Part shown: one piece after another, positions 23,727-33,952 of the stretch
How the letters are laid out: each line of letters opens with the position of its first letter
Numbering within the stretch: the stretch's first letter is position 1
Assembly: GCA_031379665.1 (NCBI GenBank)
Contig: JANNFI010000116.1
Coordinates: forward strand, 1-36,110
Source of the DNA: SZUA-254 sp031379665
Lineage (GTDB): Bacteria > Bacteroidota > Ignavibacteria > UBA10030 > SZUA-254
Length of the DNA stretch: 36,110 bases
Direction: 5' to 3'
The notes under the pieces: model-generated
What the model saw: the letters and a program-made list of their open reading frames with translations, nothing else
What the model was told of the DNA's origin: nothing
The model's database searches: none
Program-made: the position numbers and the translations under genes

Positions 23727-24353
23727 GCGACGACGACACGAAACGGACCTTCTGGTCGGTCCTGAGGGCGAGCTTCGGCCGCGGGCTGGTGCTCGTGGTC
23801 CCGATGGTGATCACCTGGTGGATCCTGACGTTCCTCTTCGACACGATCGACGGCACGATGTCGCCGATCTTCGACCAGGTCCTGGGGAGGCATATCCCGG
23901 GGCTGGGGTTCGTCACGATGATCGTCCTGATCCTCCTGCTGGGGGTCGTCTCGAGGAACCTCATCGGAAAGTACCTGATGGCGGGCATCGAGGCCTTGAT
24001 CGGGCGGCTGCCGTTGGCCCGTACGATCTACGGGTCGATGAAGGACTTGATGACGTCCTTCTCGCCCTCGAGCAAGGGCCGGTCGTTCAAGGACGTCGTC
24101 CTGGTCGAGTACCCGCGGAAGGGCCTTGCCACGATCGGGTTCGCGACCAACAATATCGTGATCGAAAACGCCGTGCCGGCGCGTGAAATGGTGAGCGTGT
24201 ACATCCCGAACCCGCCCAACCCCACGTCGGGCCTGCTCATTCTGGTCCCGAGGGAGTCCGTTCAGGTGCTCGACATTTCGGTGGAACAGGGGCTCAAACT
24301 CGTATTGTCCGGCGGCATCGTCTCCGCCGGAATAATCAACGTCAAGGAAAGAG

Positions 24354-24379
<26 letters not shown>
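23723..24379 (+). CDS. DUF502 family membrane protein
   Basis: The 218-residue protein starts at GTG overlapping the kdsB stop. Two hydrophobic helices lie at about residues 18-42 and 66-86. They are followed by a conserved soluble part with GRLPLARTIYGSMKDL, VVLVEYPRKG and TIGFATN, then IPNPPNPTSG and a VSAGI-type C-terminus. These are hallmarks of DUF502, a conserved inner-membrane family of unestablished function (related plant proteins are COV-like). Its 3' end overlaps the pyrG start by 26 nt, so expression of the three genes is tightly linked. Confidence 0.87.
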
Positions 24380-25988
<1,609 letters not shown>

Positions 25989-25996
25989 CCCGCCTA

Positions 25997-26032
25997 CCGG
26001 CCGGCCGCCGATCCAAGGGAAGGGCCGGCCGG
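25997..26032 (+). terminator. GC-rich hairpin after pyrG
   Basis: CCGGCCGGCC and GGCCGGCCGG form a perfect 10-bp stem with a 16-nt loop, beginning 8 nt after the pyrG stop. There is no U-tract, so it could be a terminator of a non-canonical type or only an mRNA 3'-end stabiliser. Confidence 0.5.
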
Positions 26033-26102
26033 CGCACACCACCGGCGACATCAGCGTCGCCGCTTCATCGTTCCGGCATTCTTCCGTTCCTGGGTAATAG
26101 CC

Positions 26103-26131
26103 TTGCTGTTCCTGTGAAAATGTGGTACAAT
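26103..26131 (+). promoter_or_regulatory. Promoter for the T9SS surface protein
   Basis: TTGCTG, 17 nt, TACAAT. This is one of the best sigma70-like matches in the window. It ends 36 nt before the ATG at 26168, leaving a short leader that contains a C9 run and the Shine-Dalgarno. Confidence 0.65.
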
Positions 26132-26141
26132 TCGTCATCCA

Positions 26142-26150
26142 CCCCCCCCC
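26142..26150 (+). repeat. C9 homopolymer in the leader of the T9SS protein gene
   Basis: Nine consecutive C lie between the predicted transcription start (about 26138) and the Shine-Dalgarno AAAGGAG at 26154-26160, which is 7 nt before the ATG. Such tracts are prone to slippage. Confidence 0.85.
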
Positions 26151-26167
26151 ATTAAAGGAGTACCATC

Positions 26168-29100
26168 ATGAAACGCATCTCCCTGTTGCTCGCCGCCGCC
26201 GCCGCGGTGTTCGCGGGAACCTTGATCGTCCGGCTCTCGGTGAACGACCCCCTGCCATCGGAGGTCAACACGCGCCGGTCGGGCGCGATGGAATCCCTTG
26301 AATTCTGGACGGCGTCACGGGCCTACCCGAACGACGACATCCCGGCAGACAAGCATTTCGCGGCGTACCTCTCCTCGAAGCAGCGGATCAAGCAGCTTCC
26401 GAAAGAGCTCGCCTCGAGCGCGACCTGGGAGCCGATCGGGCCCACGAACCTCCACGGGAGGTCGCTCTCGGTGGCCATCAACCCGCAGAACAAGAACACC
26501 GTCTACCTCGGGACCGCCAGCGGCGGGCTCTGGAGGTCGCACGGCGGCGGGATGGGGGGCGACTGGGAGTTGGTGGACCTCGGGTACCCCGCGCTCGGCA
26601 TCGGCGCGATCGTCTTCGACCCGGTCGACACAAATGTGATCTATCTCGGGACGGGTGAGGTCTACCGGTACCTCGGCGCCACCGGCGGGCTGATCGTGCG
26701 AACGACCAGGGGGAGCTACGGCCTCGGCATCCTGAAGTCCACCGATGGCGGGTTGACCTGGGCCAAGAGCCTCGACTGGACCTACCAGCAGCAGCGCGGC
26801 GTGCAGGCGATGAAGCTGAACCCCCTCAACCCTTCAACCATCTGGGCGGCCACGACCGAGGGGATGTATAAATCGACCGACGCGGGGGGGACCTGGAACA
26901 ACGTGTGGCCGGTGATCATGGCCACCGACGTCGTGGTCCACGCGACCGACACGAACAGTGTGCTCGGGGCGTTCGGCAACCTCAGCACGCCGTCGGGGGG
27001 CGTCTACCTCACCACCGACGGCGGGGCCGCGTGGCTCCCGGTACCAGACCTTCCTCCGTACTCCGGCAAGACGCTGCTCCATATGTACCAGTCGAACCCC
27101 GACTGGGTCTACGCGAGCGTCTGCGACAGCGTGACCGGCGTCGGCGCAACGTGGCGCACGACGGACTTCGGGGCCAACTGGACGGAACTGAGCAACAACA
27201 CCACCAACGGCATCTACGGCGTGCAGGGATGGTACTCTCACTACGCCGTCGTCCACCCGACCGACAGCAGTCAGGTGTTCACGGCGGCGGTCGGCGCTTC
27301 GAAGTCGAACGACGGGGGGTTCACGTTCCTCGGCACGTCGGGATTGTATTCCGACAACCACGGCTTCGCCATCGACCCCACCGATCCCAACGTGATCTAT
27401 TCGGCCAACGACGACGGCATATACCGGTCCACCAATTTCGGGCAGAGCTTCACCGACGTCGGAACGGGCCTGCAGACCGGCCAGCTCTACAAGGGGCTGG
27501 CGAGCTCGACGACCGACTCGAACGTCGCCCTCGTCCAGTCGCAGGACCACATCCCGGGGTACCTCTATACCGGCGGGCTCGACTGGCAGCAGAGCGCGGC
27601 TGACGAAGCCGGGTGGACCGCCATCGACCCGTCGAACGACAACATTATGTACGCCATCAACCGGTACGGCGGCACGCTCTATAAATCCACCAACGCCGGG
27701 GCGTCCTTCTCCGGCGTGTCGAGTTTCGTCGCCGGAGCGTGGAATACTCCGATCGTCGTGGCCCCCTCAAACCCCCTGACACTGTTCGTGGGCACCACCC
27801 GGATCTACCGGTCCACGACCGGCGGGACGGGAATGGCAGACATCTCCGGCCTCCTCGACGCGGGAAACCCGGCAATATCCCTCGGCGTGCCCGCCACGAG
27901 CGCCGACACGCTCTACGCCGGGATGGGACCCTACGTCAACGACGCCGACGTCTTTCGCTGGGTCAACCCTGGGGGCTGGACGAACATCACCGGGACGCTT
28001 CCGGACAGGTATCCGATGGATCTCAAGGTCGACCCGACCGACGCCGCGACGGTCTACATCGCGATGGGCGGGTTCGGTTCGGGCCACGTCTTCAAGTCGA
28101 TCGACGCCGGGGCGACCTGGGCCGACATCACCGGCACGCTCCCCGACGTCCCCACGACGTCGATCGCCATCGACCCCATTGACCCTGACGTCATCTACGT
28201 CGGGAACGACATCAGCGTCTATGTCTCCTCCAACGGGGGAACGACCTGGACGGGATTCGGCGAGGGCCTCCCCGACGGCGTCATCGTCTCGGACCTGAGC
28301 ATTTCACCCTCGAACCGGAGCATCAGGGTCGGCACCCACGGCAACGGTGTCTACGAGCGGAAGATGCTCAACGAGGTGCCGGGCGGGTTCTTCGACTACA
28401 AGGCGTTTGCGGTTACTTCGCCTCCCGCCGGGGCCACATTCGACGTCAACGCGTCGATCAGCCCGCTCACGGCGTCGTTCAGGAACAGCGGCGTGACGTC
28501 GGGCGTCGATTCCTTCGACGTCCAACTGCGAATCGTGCACAACGCGTCCGAAGTCTATTCCAACACCTTCCGGACGAAACTCCTCGGGATCGCCGAAACC
28601 CGGCAGATCACGTTTCCCGGCAGTTACACCCCGGTCGACACCGGCCTCTTCACCGTGCAGGCGATCTCGCTCGAGACCGACGATGACCTGGGGAACGACA
28701 CCCTCTTTTCGACATTTAACGTTGTGCTTGCTCCGACGATCCAGGGTTACCTGGTCTCGAAAATCGGATGTACCTATACCGAGATGGTCGGCGGCGCCGC
28801 CGGCCCCACCGGCGACGACGTCCAGATGACGATCCCGCTCGCGTTCCCATTCCTATTCGACGGCTATCCCTACGACCAGATCCAGATCAGCACCAACGGC
28901 TGGATCGAGTTCGGGACCGGGACGGCCGGCACGGAGCGGGGCGTCGCGACGGGTGGCCAGCTCGGCTGCTGCGGCGCGAACCAGAACGGCACACTCGGGA
29001 CCACAGGACGTCCCACGAAGGCGATCGGCGCCTGGTGGGATGACCTGAATATGGACGTGGTCGGGTCGACGGTGAAATACCTCGTCACCGGCCCGGCCCC

Positions 29101-30535
29101 GAACCGCGTCTTCACCGTGCAGTGGAAGAACATGCGCGCCTACTACAACGCCGGGCTCACATCCACGGTCATCAATTTCCAGATTCGGTTATATGAGACG
29201 TCGAACGCGTTCGACATCAGCTACGGCCCGGTGGTCGCCGGCACCTTCGGCGGTTCGGACATCGGCGCGATGATCGGGATGAAGGATTTCCTGGGCGGAG
29301 ACTACCGGTACGTCGACTTCGCCACCGGGTTGACCGGCCCGGCGGGCGACGTCACCACGACGCTCAGCCCCCTCACCGACTGGCCGGGGCCCGACAGCTG
29401 CATCCACGTCGAACCCGCGGCGGGCGGCTCGCTCTCGGTCGCGATCTCGACGGGATGGAACCTGATCTCCAGACCGCTCGACTTGCTCAACCCGACGGTG
29501 TCTGCCGTCTACCCGTCGGTCATCAACGGGACCACGTGGGCCTTCACCTCCGACAGCGGGTACGTCCACCGCGACACGCTCGTTGCGGGTTCCGGTTACT
29601 GGAGTAAATTCCCCGCCGGCGTCAGCCAGTCGGTGTCGGGCCTTCCGCTCGACTCAGCCGTGATATCGCTCGATTCCGGTTGGAACATCATCGGGTCGGT
29701 CGACCACGCCGTGAGCGCGCCATCGGGCGGGATCATCACAAGCACCGTCTGGGCGTACAACAACGGCTACGCTGCGGCGACCGTCCTCACGCCGGGGAAG
29801 GGGTACTGGGTGAAGACCAATGCGTCCGGAGACATCACACTCGGACCCGTGGCCGCGCCGAAAGTGGCCGCCCCGTCGACGGCGGGTCTCTCCGAGATTT
29901 CGATCTCCGACGCGTCGGGCGCACGGCAGTCGCTCTATGTCGGGACGGATGACCGGAGTGTCACGGCTTTCGAGATGCCGCCCGTTCCTCCGAAAGGCGC
30001 TTTCGACATTCGCTTCGCGGATAACAAGATGGCGGGACGGATCGGCACGGCCGCGACGGCCGAATTACCGGTCAGGATGCAAGGCGTGAGCTGGCCGCTG
30101 ACGGTGACGTTCAAAACGGGTGCGGCGGGTGCCGCCGATCTCACGCTGGTCGAATACGCCGGCGGGAAGATTGTCGCGACACACGCCCTCCGCGCCGACG
30201 TGAAGATCGTCATCGCCGGATCGGACGCTCATACGATCGCCCTGACGACTACCGCGACGATCGCGACGCCGTCCGAGTTCGCGCTGGGCCAGAACTACCC
30301 GAACCCCTTCAACCCGACCACCCGTATCTCGTTCGACATCGCGGCCGGGTCCCGGGTCCGGCTGACGGTGTACAACGCGCTCGGCCAGCTGGTGAGGACG
30401 CTCGCCGACCGGGAGTATGCACCCGGAACGTATTCCGTCACCGCCGACTTCTCCGGCCTGCCGAGCGGTCTCTACGTCTACAAGCTGCAGGCGGGGACCT
30501 TCTCGGACGCGAAGAAAATGATGCTGGTGAAGTAG
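26168..30535 (+). CDS. Large secreted Asp-box beta-propeller protein with T9SS type A sorting domain
   Basis: The 1455-residue protein has a Sec signal peptide (residues 1-~20). About ten Asp-box/BNR motifs of the form S-x-D-x-G-x-x-W follow between residues ~190 and 695 (for example STDGGLTW, TTDFGANW, SIDAGATW, SSNGGTTW). These predict a sialidase/Vps10-like beta-propeller of two rings. A CARDB/Ig-like domain lies at ~740-855. A beta-rich domain (NGWIEFGTG near 909, with a Cys-Cys pair near 932) covers ~860-1075. Two copies of a GWNLIS...GYW-K unit occupy ~1096-1215. The C-terminus (~1371-1455) is a classical T9SS sorting domain with YPNPFNPTTRISFDI and a final KMMLVK. It is expected to be exported by T9SS and released or anchored on the cell surface. 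No catalytic residues are recognisable, so it may bind glycans or proteins. Confidence 0.9.
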   Translation: MKRISLLLAAAAAVFAGTLIVRLSVNDPLPSEVNTRRSGAMESLEFWTASRAYPNDDIPADKHFAAYLSSKQRIKQLPKELASSATWEPIGPTNLHGRSLSVAINPQNKNTVYLGTASGGLWRSHGGGMGGDWELVDLGYPALGIGAIVFDPVDTNVIYLGTGEVYRYLGATGGLIVRTTRGSYGLGILKSTDGGLTWAKSLDWTYQQQRGVQAMKLNPLNPSTIWAATTEGMYKSTDAGGTWNNVWPVIMATDVVVHATDTNSVLGAFGNLSTPSGGVYLTTDGGAAWLPVPDLPPYSGKTLLHMYQSNPDWVYASVCDSVTGVGATWRTTDFGANWTELSNNTTNGIYGVQGWYSHYAVVHPTDSSQVFTAAVGASKSNDGGFTFLGTSGLYSDNHGFAIDPTDPNVIYSANDDGIYRSTNFGQSFTDVGTGLQTGQLYKGLASSTTDSNVALVQSQDHIPGYLYTGGLDWQQSAADEAGWTAIDPSNDNIMYAINRYGGTLYKSTNAGASFSGVSSFVAGAWNTPIVVAPSNPLTLFVGTTRIYRSTTGGTGMADISGLLDAGNPAISLGVPATSADTLYAGMGPYVNDADVFRWVNPGGWTNITGTLPDRYPMDLKVDPTDAATVYIAMGGFGSGHVFKSIDAGATWADITGTLPDVPTTSIAIDPIDPDVIYVGNDISVYVSSNGGTTWTGFGEGLPDGVIVSDLSISPSNRSIRVGTHGNGVYERKMLNEVPGGFFDYKAFAVTSPPAGATFDVNASISPLTASFRNSGVTSGVDSFDVQLRIVHNASEVYSNTFRTKLLGIAETRQITFPGSYTPVDTGLFTVQAISLETDDDLGNDTLFSTFNVVLAPTIQGYLVSKIGCTYTEMVGGAAGPTGDDVQMTIPLAFPFLFDGYPYDQIQISTNGWIEFGTGTAGTERGVATGGQLGCCGANQNGTLGTTGRPTKAIGAWWDDLNMDVVGSTVKYLVTGPAPNRVFTVQWKNMRAYYNAGLTSTVINFQIRLYETSNAFDISYGPVVAGTFGGSDIGAMIGMKDFLGGDYRYVDFATGLTGPAGDVTTTLSPLTDWPGPDSCIHVEPAAGGSLSVAISTGWNLISRPLDLLNPTVSAVYPSVINGTTWAFTSDSGYVHRDTLVAGSGYWSKFPAGVSQSVSGLPLDSAVISLDSGWNIIGSVDHAVSAPSGGIITSTVWAYNNGYAAATVLTPGKGYWVKTNASGDITLGPVAAPKVAAPSTAGLSEISISDASGARQSLYVGTDDRSVTAFEMPPVPPKGAFDIRFADNKMAGRIGTAATAELPVRMQGVSWPLTVTFKTGAAGAADLTLVEYAGGKIVATHALRADVKIVIAGSDAHTIALTTTATIATPSEFALGQNYPNPFNPTTRISFDIAAGSRVRLTVYNALGQLVRTLADREYAPGTYSVTADFSGLPSGLYVYKLQAGTFSDAKKMMLVK

Positions 30536-30585
30536 GTTTCCGAATCCCTCGCGAATACCTGACACAGCTCAATGACGGGACTCCC

Positions 30586-31218
30586 GTGAACATCCTCCTT
30601 ATCGGTGCCACCGGTGGAACCGGACGGGCGATCCTTGCCCAGGCGCTCGAACAGAGCCACCGCGTGACCGCGTTCGTCCGCAGGCCCGGTAAGGTTGCGA
30701 TAAAGCACGAACGACTCACCGTCGTTCGCGGCAACGTTCTCGATCCCGCGTCCCTCGAAGCCGTGATGCCCGGCCACGACGCCGTCCTCTCGGCGCTTGG
30801 CCACAAGCGGTGGTTCATCAAAACGACCATCCTCTCGGAGGGGACGAAAAACGTCATCACAGCGATGGAGCGCCACGGCGTGAAACGGTTCGTCTGCGAG
30901 ACCGCGCTTGGGATCGGCGACACTCGCGGCCAGATGGGCCTCTATTATACGCTCTTCGTCATACCGGTCATCGTCTGGTTCTACTTCAGGGACAAGGAGC
31001 TGCAGGAGAAATACATCAGGAAGAGCGCGCTCGACTGGACGATCATCCGGCCCGGTCAGCTGACCAACGGGAAGAAGCGGGAGATGTATCGGCACGGCGA
31101 CAGAATCGGAAGCTGGCTCTGGACGGTGAAGGTGTCGCGAGCAACCGTGGCCGATTTCATGCTCCGTCAGCTCACCGACGGCGCCTATCTTCGGAAATCT
31201 CCGGCTGTGGCGAATTGA
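30586..31218 (+). CDS. NAD(P)-binding atypical SDR (NmrA/SDR_a5-like)
   Basis: The 210-residue protein begins with a Rossmann loop of the GATGGTGR type (residues 7-14), followed by the VRRPGK segment that commonly selects NADP. VVRGNVLDPASLEAVM is the acidic loop. The region around WTIIRPGQLTNG matches NAD(P)H-binding SDR_a5 proteins, as in flavin-reductase-like and NmrA-type families. A hydrophobic stretch (about residues 118-132) is unusual but short. No YxxxK active site is obvious, so it may be a sensor or reductase. It starts at GTG, 50 nt after the T9SS protein; no promoter or terminator is seen between them. Confidence 0.8.
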   Translation: MNILLIGATGGTGRAILAQALEQSHRVTAFVRRPGKVAIKHERLTVVRGNVLDPASLEAVMPGHDAVLSALGHKRWFIKTTILSEGTKNVITAMERHGVKRFVCETALGIGDTRGQMGLYYTLFVIPVIVWFYFRDKELQEKYIRKSALDWTIIRPGQLTNGKKREMYRHGDRIGSWLWTVKVSRATVADFMLRQLTDGAYLRKSPAVAN

Positions 31219-31301
31219 GTACGGATGCCCGCTGACCCGACCAATTTATTTTCTGGCGCTCCACCGAATTCATCCAATCATTCACACGCAGGGAAGCACC
31301 C

Positions 31302-32399
31302 ATGCGCATACCCCTCATGATCTTCGTTCTTCTATTCATTCCCCTCACTGCGGCCGCGCAGGGCTCTGCGGTCGGATATCTCGAAAATGCCGAGAGGCAA
31401 TTTAACGAGAGGAAATATGACCTCGCCCTGAAGTCCGTCAACGAGGCCATCAGGCTGCAGCCGGATTACCCGCCGGCTTTCCTCTTACGCGGAAAGGTGT
31501 ATTTCGAACTCAGGGACTATTTCTCCGCTTCGAATGATTTCACTGTTGTGATCGACTCCAAACCTGATTTTGTTGACGGATATATCGAGCGGGGGAAAAC
31601 GCACATCCAACTCGGAAACTACTACTCGGCCATCGACGATCTTACGAAAGCCATCGAGCTTGAGCCGGACAATGAGGACGCGTTCTTCCATCGGGGCCGG
31701 GCGCACTATTTATCGAAAAAGTACAAGGAGTCGATTTCAGACGGGACGCGGACGATTGAGTTGGCCCCGGGATATGTGAACGCCTACAATAACAGGGCGG
31801 AAAACTACTCCGCATTGAAGGATTACCAGTCAGCCCTGAAGGATTACACCACGGCGTTGGAAATCGCCCCCGCTGACACTTTCGCGCTCTATGGACGGGG
31901 GTGGACTCTGGCGACGCAGCTCGGTAAGTACCAGGAAGCCCTGATCGACCTGTCGCGTTTCATTGAACAAAGACCGCGGAACGCAGGTGCCTATGGGACC
32001 CGGGCCTTTTGCTATATGTATCTTGAAAATGATGAAGCCGCCATCCGGGATTATGCACTCGCGATGGAATGTGAGCCGGCAAATGTCCTCTGGTACAACA
32101 GCCATGGCCACCTTTGTCTGGGCGCGGGATATCTCAAGGACGCACGGGAAACGTACCTGAAAATCCTCCAAATGTATTCCAACGCTTGGGACGCAGAACT
32201 GGGACTCGCCGTCATTTCCATGGAAGAAAATGATTCCAGCGGCGCCAGGATGCATTACGACAAAGCGGTGTCCCATAAGCCGGCACTAGGGAAGGGTATG
32301 GCGGGTTTCGATGAGCTCAATGGAGCTGTCAAGGGCATGCGCCCACTCCCCGAAAAATATCTGGTCAAGTACAGGCGTTTATTCGACCGCATGAAGTAG
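31302..32399 (+). CDS. Exported tetratricopeptide-repeat protein
   Basis: The 365-residue product has a short Sec signal peptide (hydrophobic residues 4-19 ending AAAQG). It is followed by about nine TPR units of 34 residues filling the rest of the protein. The units show the usual G/A-x-x-x-Y-A-L pattern (for example RGKTHIQLGNYYSAIDDL and RAENYSALKDYQSALKDY). TPR solenoids mediate protein-protein contacts; here it would act in the periplasm or at the outer membrane. Codon usage is visibly more AT-rich than in the neighbouring genes, especially at third positions. The 83-nt gap upstream (31219-31301) has no clear promoter. Confidence 0.85.
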   Translation: MRIPLMIFVLLFIPLTAAAQGSAVGYLENAERQFNERKYDLALKSVNEAIRLQPDYPPAFLLRGKVYFELRDYFSASNDFTVVIDSKPDFVDGYIERGKTHIQLGNYYSAIDDLTKAIELEPDNEDAFFHRGRAHYLSKKYKESISDGTRTIELAPGYVNAYNNRAENYSALKDYQSALKDYTTALEIAPADTFALYGRGWTLATQLGKYQEALIDLSRFIEQRPRNAGAYGTRAFCYMYLENDEAAIRDYALAMECEPANVLWYNSHGHLCLGAGYLKDARETYLKILQMYSNAWDAELGLAVISMEENDSSGARMHYDKAVSHKPALGKGMAGFDELNGAVKGMRPLPEKYLVKYRRLFDRMK

Positions 32400-32482
32400 A
32401 ACTGCATGGAAGACTTGCTGTATGCCAACGTCAACAAGCGGGTGCCTCCGCTCGTACACGGTGGAGACGAAGGAGGGCCGCC

Positions 32483-32511
32483 TGATATTCGGCGTTCGAA
32501 TGTTTATATTA
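32483..32511 (+). promoter_or_regulatory. Promoter for the pirin-like gene
   Basis: CTGATA, 17 nt, TATATT. It ends 34 nt before the ATG at 32546. The remainder of the 32400-32545 gap shows nothing notable. Confidence 0.5.
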
Positions 32512-32545
32512 CGTCATACCATTTGATCACGAGCGAGGAGTATTT

Positions 32546-33451
32546 ATGTCAATCCGACCCGTAAAGCGAATCATCCAAAGCCGTCCCACGATGGAGGGGG
32601 CGGGCGTCCACCTGCGCCGCGCGTTCGGCTTCGGCGAGACCGACGAGTACGATCCGTTCCTCCTGCTCGACGATTTCAGGAACGAGAACCCCGACGACTA
32701 CCTCGCCGGGTTCCCCTGGCATCCCCATCGCGGGATCGAGACCATCACCTACGTCCTGGCCGGCACGGTCGACCACGGCGACAGCCTCGGCAACCGGGGC
32801 ACGCTCGGCGCCGGCGACGTGCAATGGATGACCGCCGGCAGCGGGATCCTCCACCAGGAGATGCCGAAGGGCGACCCGAAGGGCAGGATGCACGGGTTCC
32901 AGCTCTGGGCGAACCTCCCGAAGGTGCACAAGATGACGCCGCCCCGGTACCAGGACGTCCCGGCGACCGAGATCCCCGCGGTCACCGACGACGACGGGAC
33001 CAGCGTGCGGATCGTCTGCGGAGAGTTCTGGGGAAAGCGCGGGCCCGTCGAGGGGATCGCGGCCGATCCGCGCTACCTCGACGTCTGGGTGCCTCCGGGG
33101 AAACGGAAGGTGCTCCCGGTCGAGACGACGCGCCACGCCTTCGCCTACGTGTTCGAGGGATCGGGCTCGTTCCGCGACGCGTCTGCGCCGCAGCCCGTGA
33201 GGACCGACCACGTCGGACCGAACGGCGAGGAAGAGACGAACCTGACCGGCAACCGGTCGCTCGTCCTCTTCGACAACGGCGACGAGGTGAGCGTGACGGC
33301 GGGCGACGAGGGAATCAGGTTCCTGATGGTGTCGGGAAAACCGCTGAAGGAGCCGGTGGCGTGGCAGGGACCGATCGTGATGAACACCCAGGACGAATTA
33401 CGACAGGCGTTCGCGGAGCTGAGGCTGGGGACGTTCATCAGGAAAGGTTGA
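32546..33451 (+). CDS. Pirin family protein
   Basis: Pirins are bicupin iron proteins; some have quercetinase activity and others act as redox-dependent regulators. The 301-residue protein has all four metal ligands of the family: His59 and His61 in FPWHPHRGIETITYVL, and His103 and Glu105 in GSGILHQEM. The N-terminal cupin covers residues ~20-130 and the C-terminal cupin ~170-280. GAGVHLRRAFG at the start and LFDNGDEVSVTAG late in the sequence are typical. GAGGAG lies 5 nt before the ATG. Codon usage returns to the GC-rich average after the TPR gene. A perfect hairpin follows 23 nt after the stop. Confidence 0.92.
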   Translation: MSIRPVKRIIQSRPTMEGAGVHLRRAFGFGETDEYDPFLLLDDFRNENPDDYLAGFPWHPHRGIETITYVLAGTVDHGDSLGNRGTLGAGDVQWMTAGSGILHQEMPKGDPKGRMHGFQLWANLPKVHKMTPPRYQDVPATEIPAVTDDDGTSVRIVCGEFWGKRGPVEGIAADPRYLDVWVPPGKRKVLPVETTRHAFAYVFEGSGSFRDASAPQPVRTDHVGPNGEEETNLTGNRSLVLFDNGDEVSVTAGDEGIRFLMVSGKPLKEPVAWQGPIVMNTQDELRQAFAELRLGTFIRKG

Positions 33452-33474
33452 AGGCCGGGACGATGGAATGATGG

Positions 33475-33494
33475 GCGCGGCGGTAACGCCGCGC
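33475..33494 (+). terminator. Hairpin between pirin gene and small convergent ORF
   Basis: GCGCGGCG and CGCCGCGC form a perfect 8-bp stem closed by a GTAA tetraloop. It lies just past the pirin stop and just before the end of the convergent ORF at 33502, so it may serve both. No U-tract. Confidence 0.5.
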
Positions 33495-33501
33495 TGCGTC
33501 G

Positions 33502-33618
33502 TCATACCTCGCTCCACGCGAACAACAAAAGGGCCAGCCACACCAACCCCTTGAGGAGGAAGAAGAAGAAACCGGCCAGGCCGACTTTTCGCAGGCGTTC
33601 CGCGTCGAATCCCATCAT
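33502..33618 (-). CDS. Putative 38-residue single-helix membrane protein
   Basis: An ATGATG start at 33618 gives 38 residues: a short polar, basic N-terminus (FDAERLRKVG), then a continuous hydrophobic helix (GFFFFLLKGLVWLALLLFAW) with one Lys, ending SEV. Codons are GC-rich at third positions, as in real genes here. No Shine-Dalgarno is visible, but TATATT lies about 9 nt upstream on the same strand, so a leaderless mRNA is possible. The frame is open up to 33900, but the upstream part has mixed codon use and no recognisable domain. I do not recognise a named family. The pattern resembles small inner-membrane proteins. Confidence 0.5.
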   Translation of the reverse strand: MMGFDAERLRKVGLAGFFFFLLKGLVWLALLLFAWSEV

Positions 33619-33952
33619 AATGGGATAATATAAGAAATGTCCGGCTCCCCCTTTTGCGACATCCCCGAAATCGCCCAGCCGGCCCGGAAAATGTGTCACT
33701 TCCGGGCCGCTATGGGGCTTTTTCAAATAGCAGTTGCGTTTGATGCAGGACTTCTCCACATTTAGGTCAGATACCATCGACCGATCCGTGCTTACGAATG
33801 CAACCGTCTCCACCCCCGCGCCGTTGCGCGCTGCCAGGAACCTCTTCTTGGCCGGGTTCCCCCCCGGTGTCGCCGACCGCTCCCACATCTTCCGCCGCAA
33901 ATAAACAGCAACACACTAGTCAAACACCACTACCAACTCAAGGAGTCACTCG
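33619..33952. other. Gene-poor stretch between small ORF and RRM gene
   Basis: I see no confident gene here. Composition is mixed, with locally AT-rich patches. It contains the perfect inverted repeat at 33681-33708 and the Shine-Dalgarno AAGGAG (33940-33945) of the RRM gene. No promoter of the usual pattern was found before that gene. An open minus-strand frame spans it but looks non-coding. Confidence 0.6.
33681..33708. repeat. Perfect 9-bp inverted repeat
   Basis: GGCCCGGAA and TTCCGGGCC flank a 10-nt AATGTGTCAC loop. On the + strand a GGGGCTTTTT tract follows about 10 nt later. It could be a terminator, a structured RNA element or part of an old mobile-element end. Confidence 0.6.

Noticed and set aside
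33681..33760. Insertion-sequence end
   Set aside because: The inverted repeat and a GTGACAC-like loop are suggestive, but there is no transposase, no second end and no target duplication visible.
33619..33900. Longer 132-residue form of the small minus-strand membrane ORF
   Set aside because: The upstream part has mixed codon choice, spans a perfect inverted repeat and shows no motif; only the last 38 codons look gene-like.
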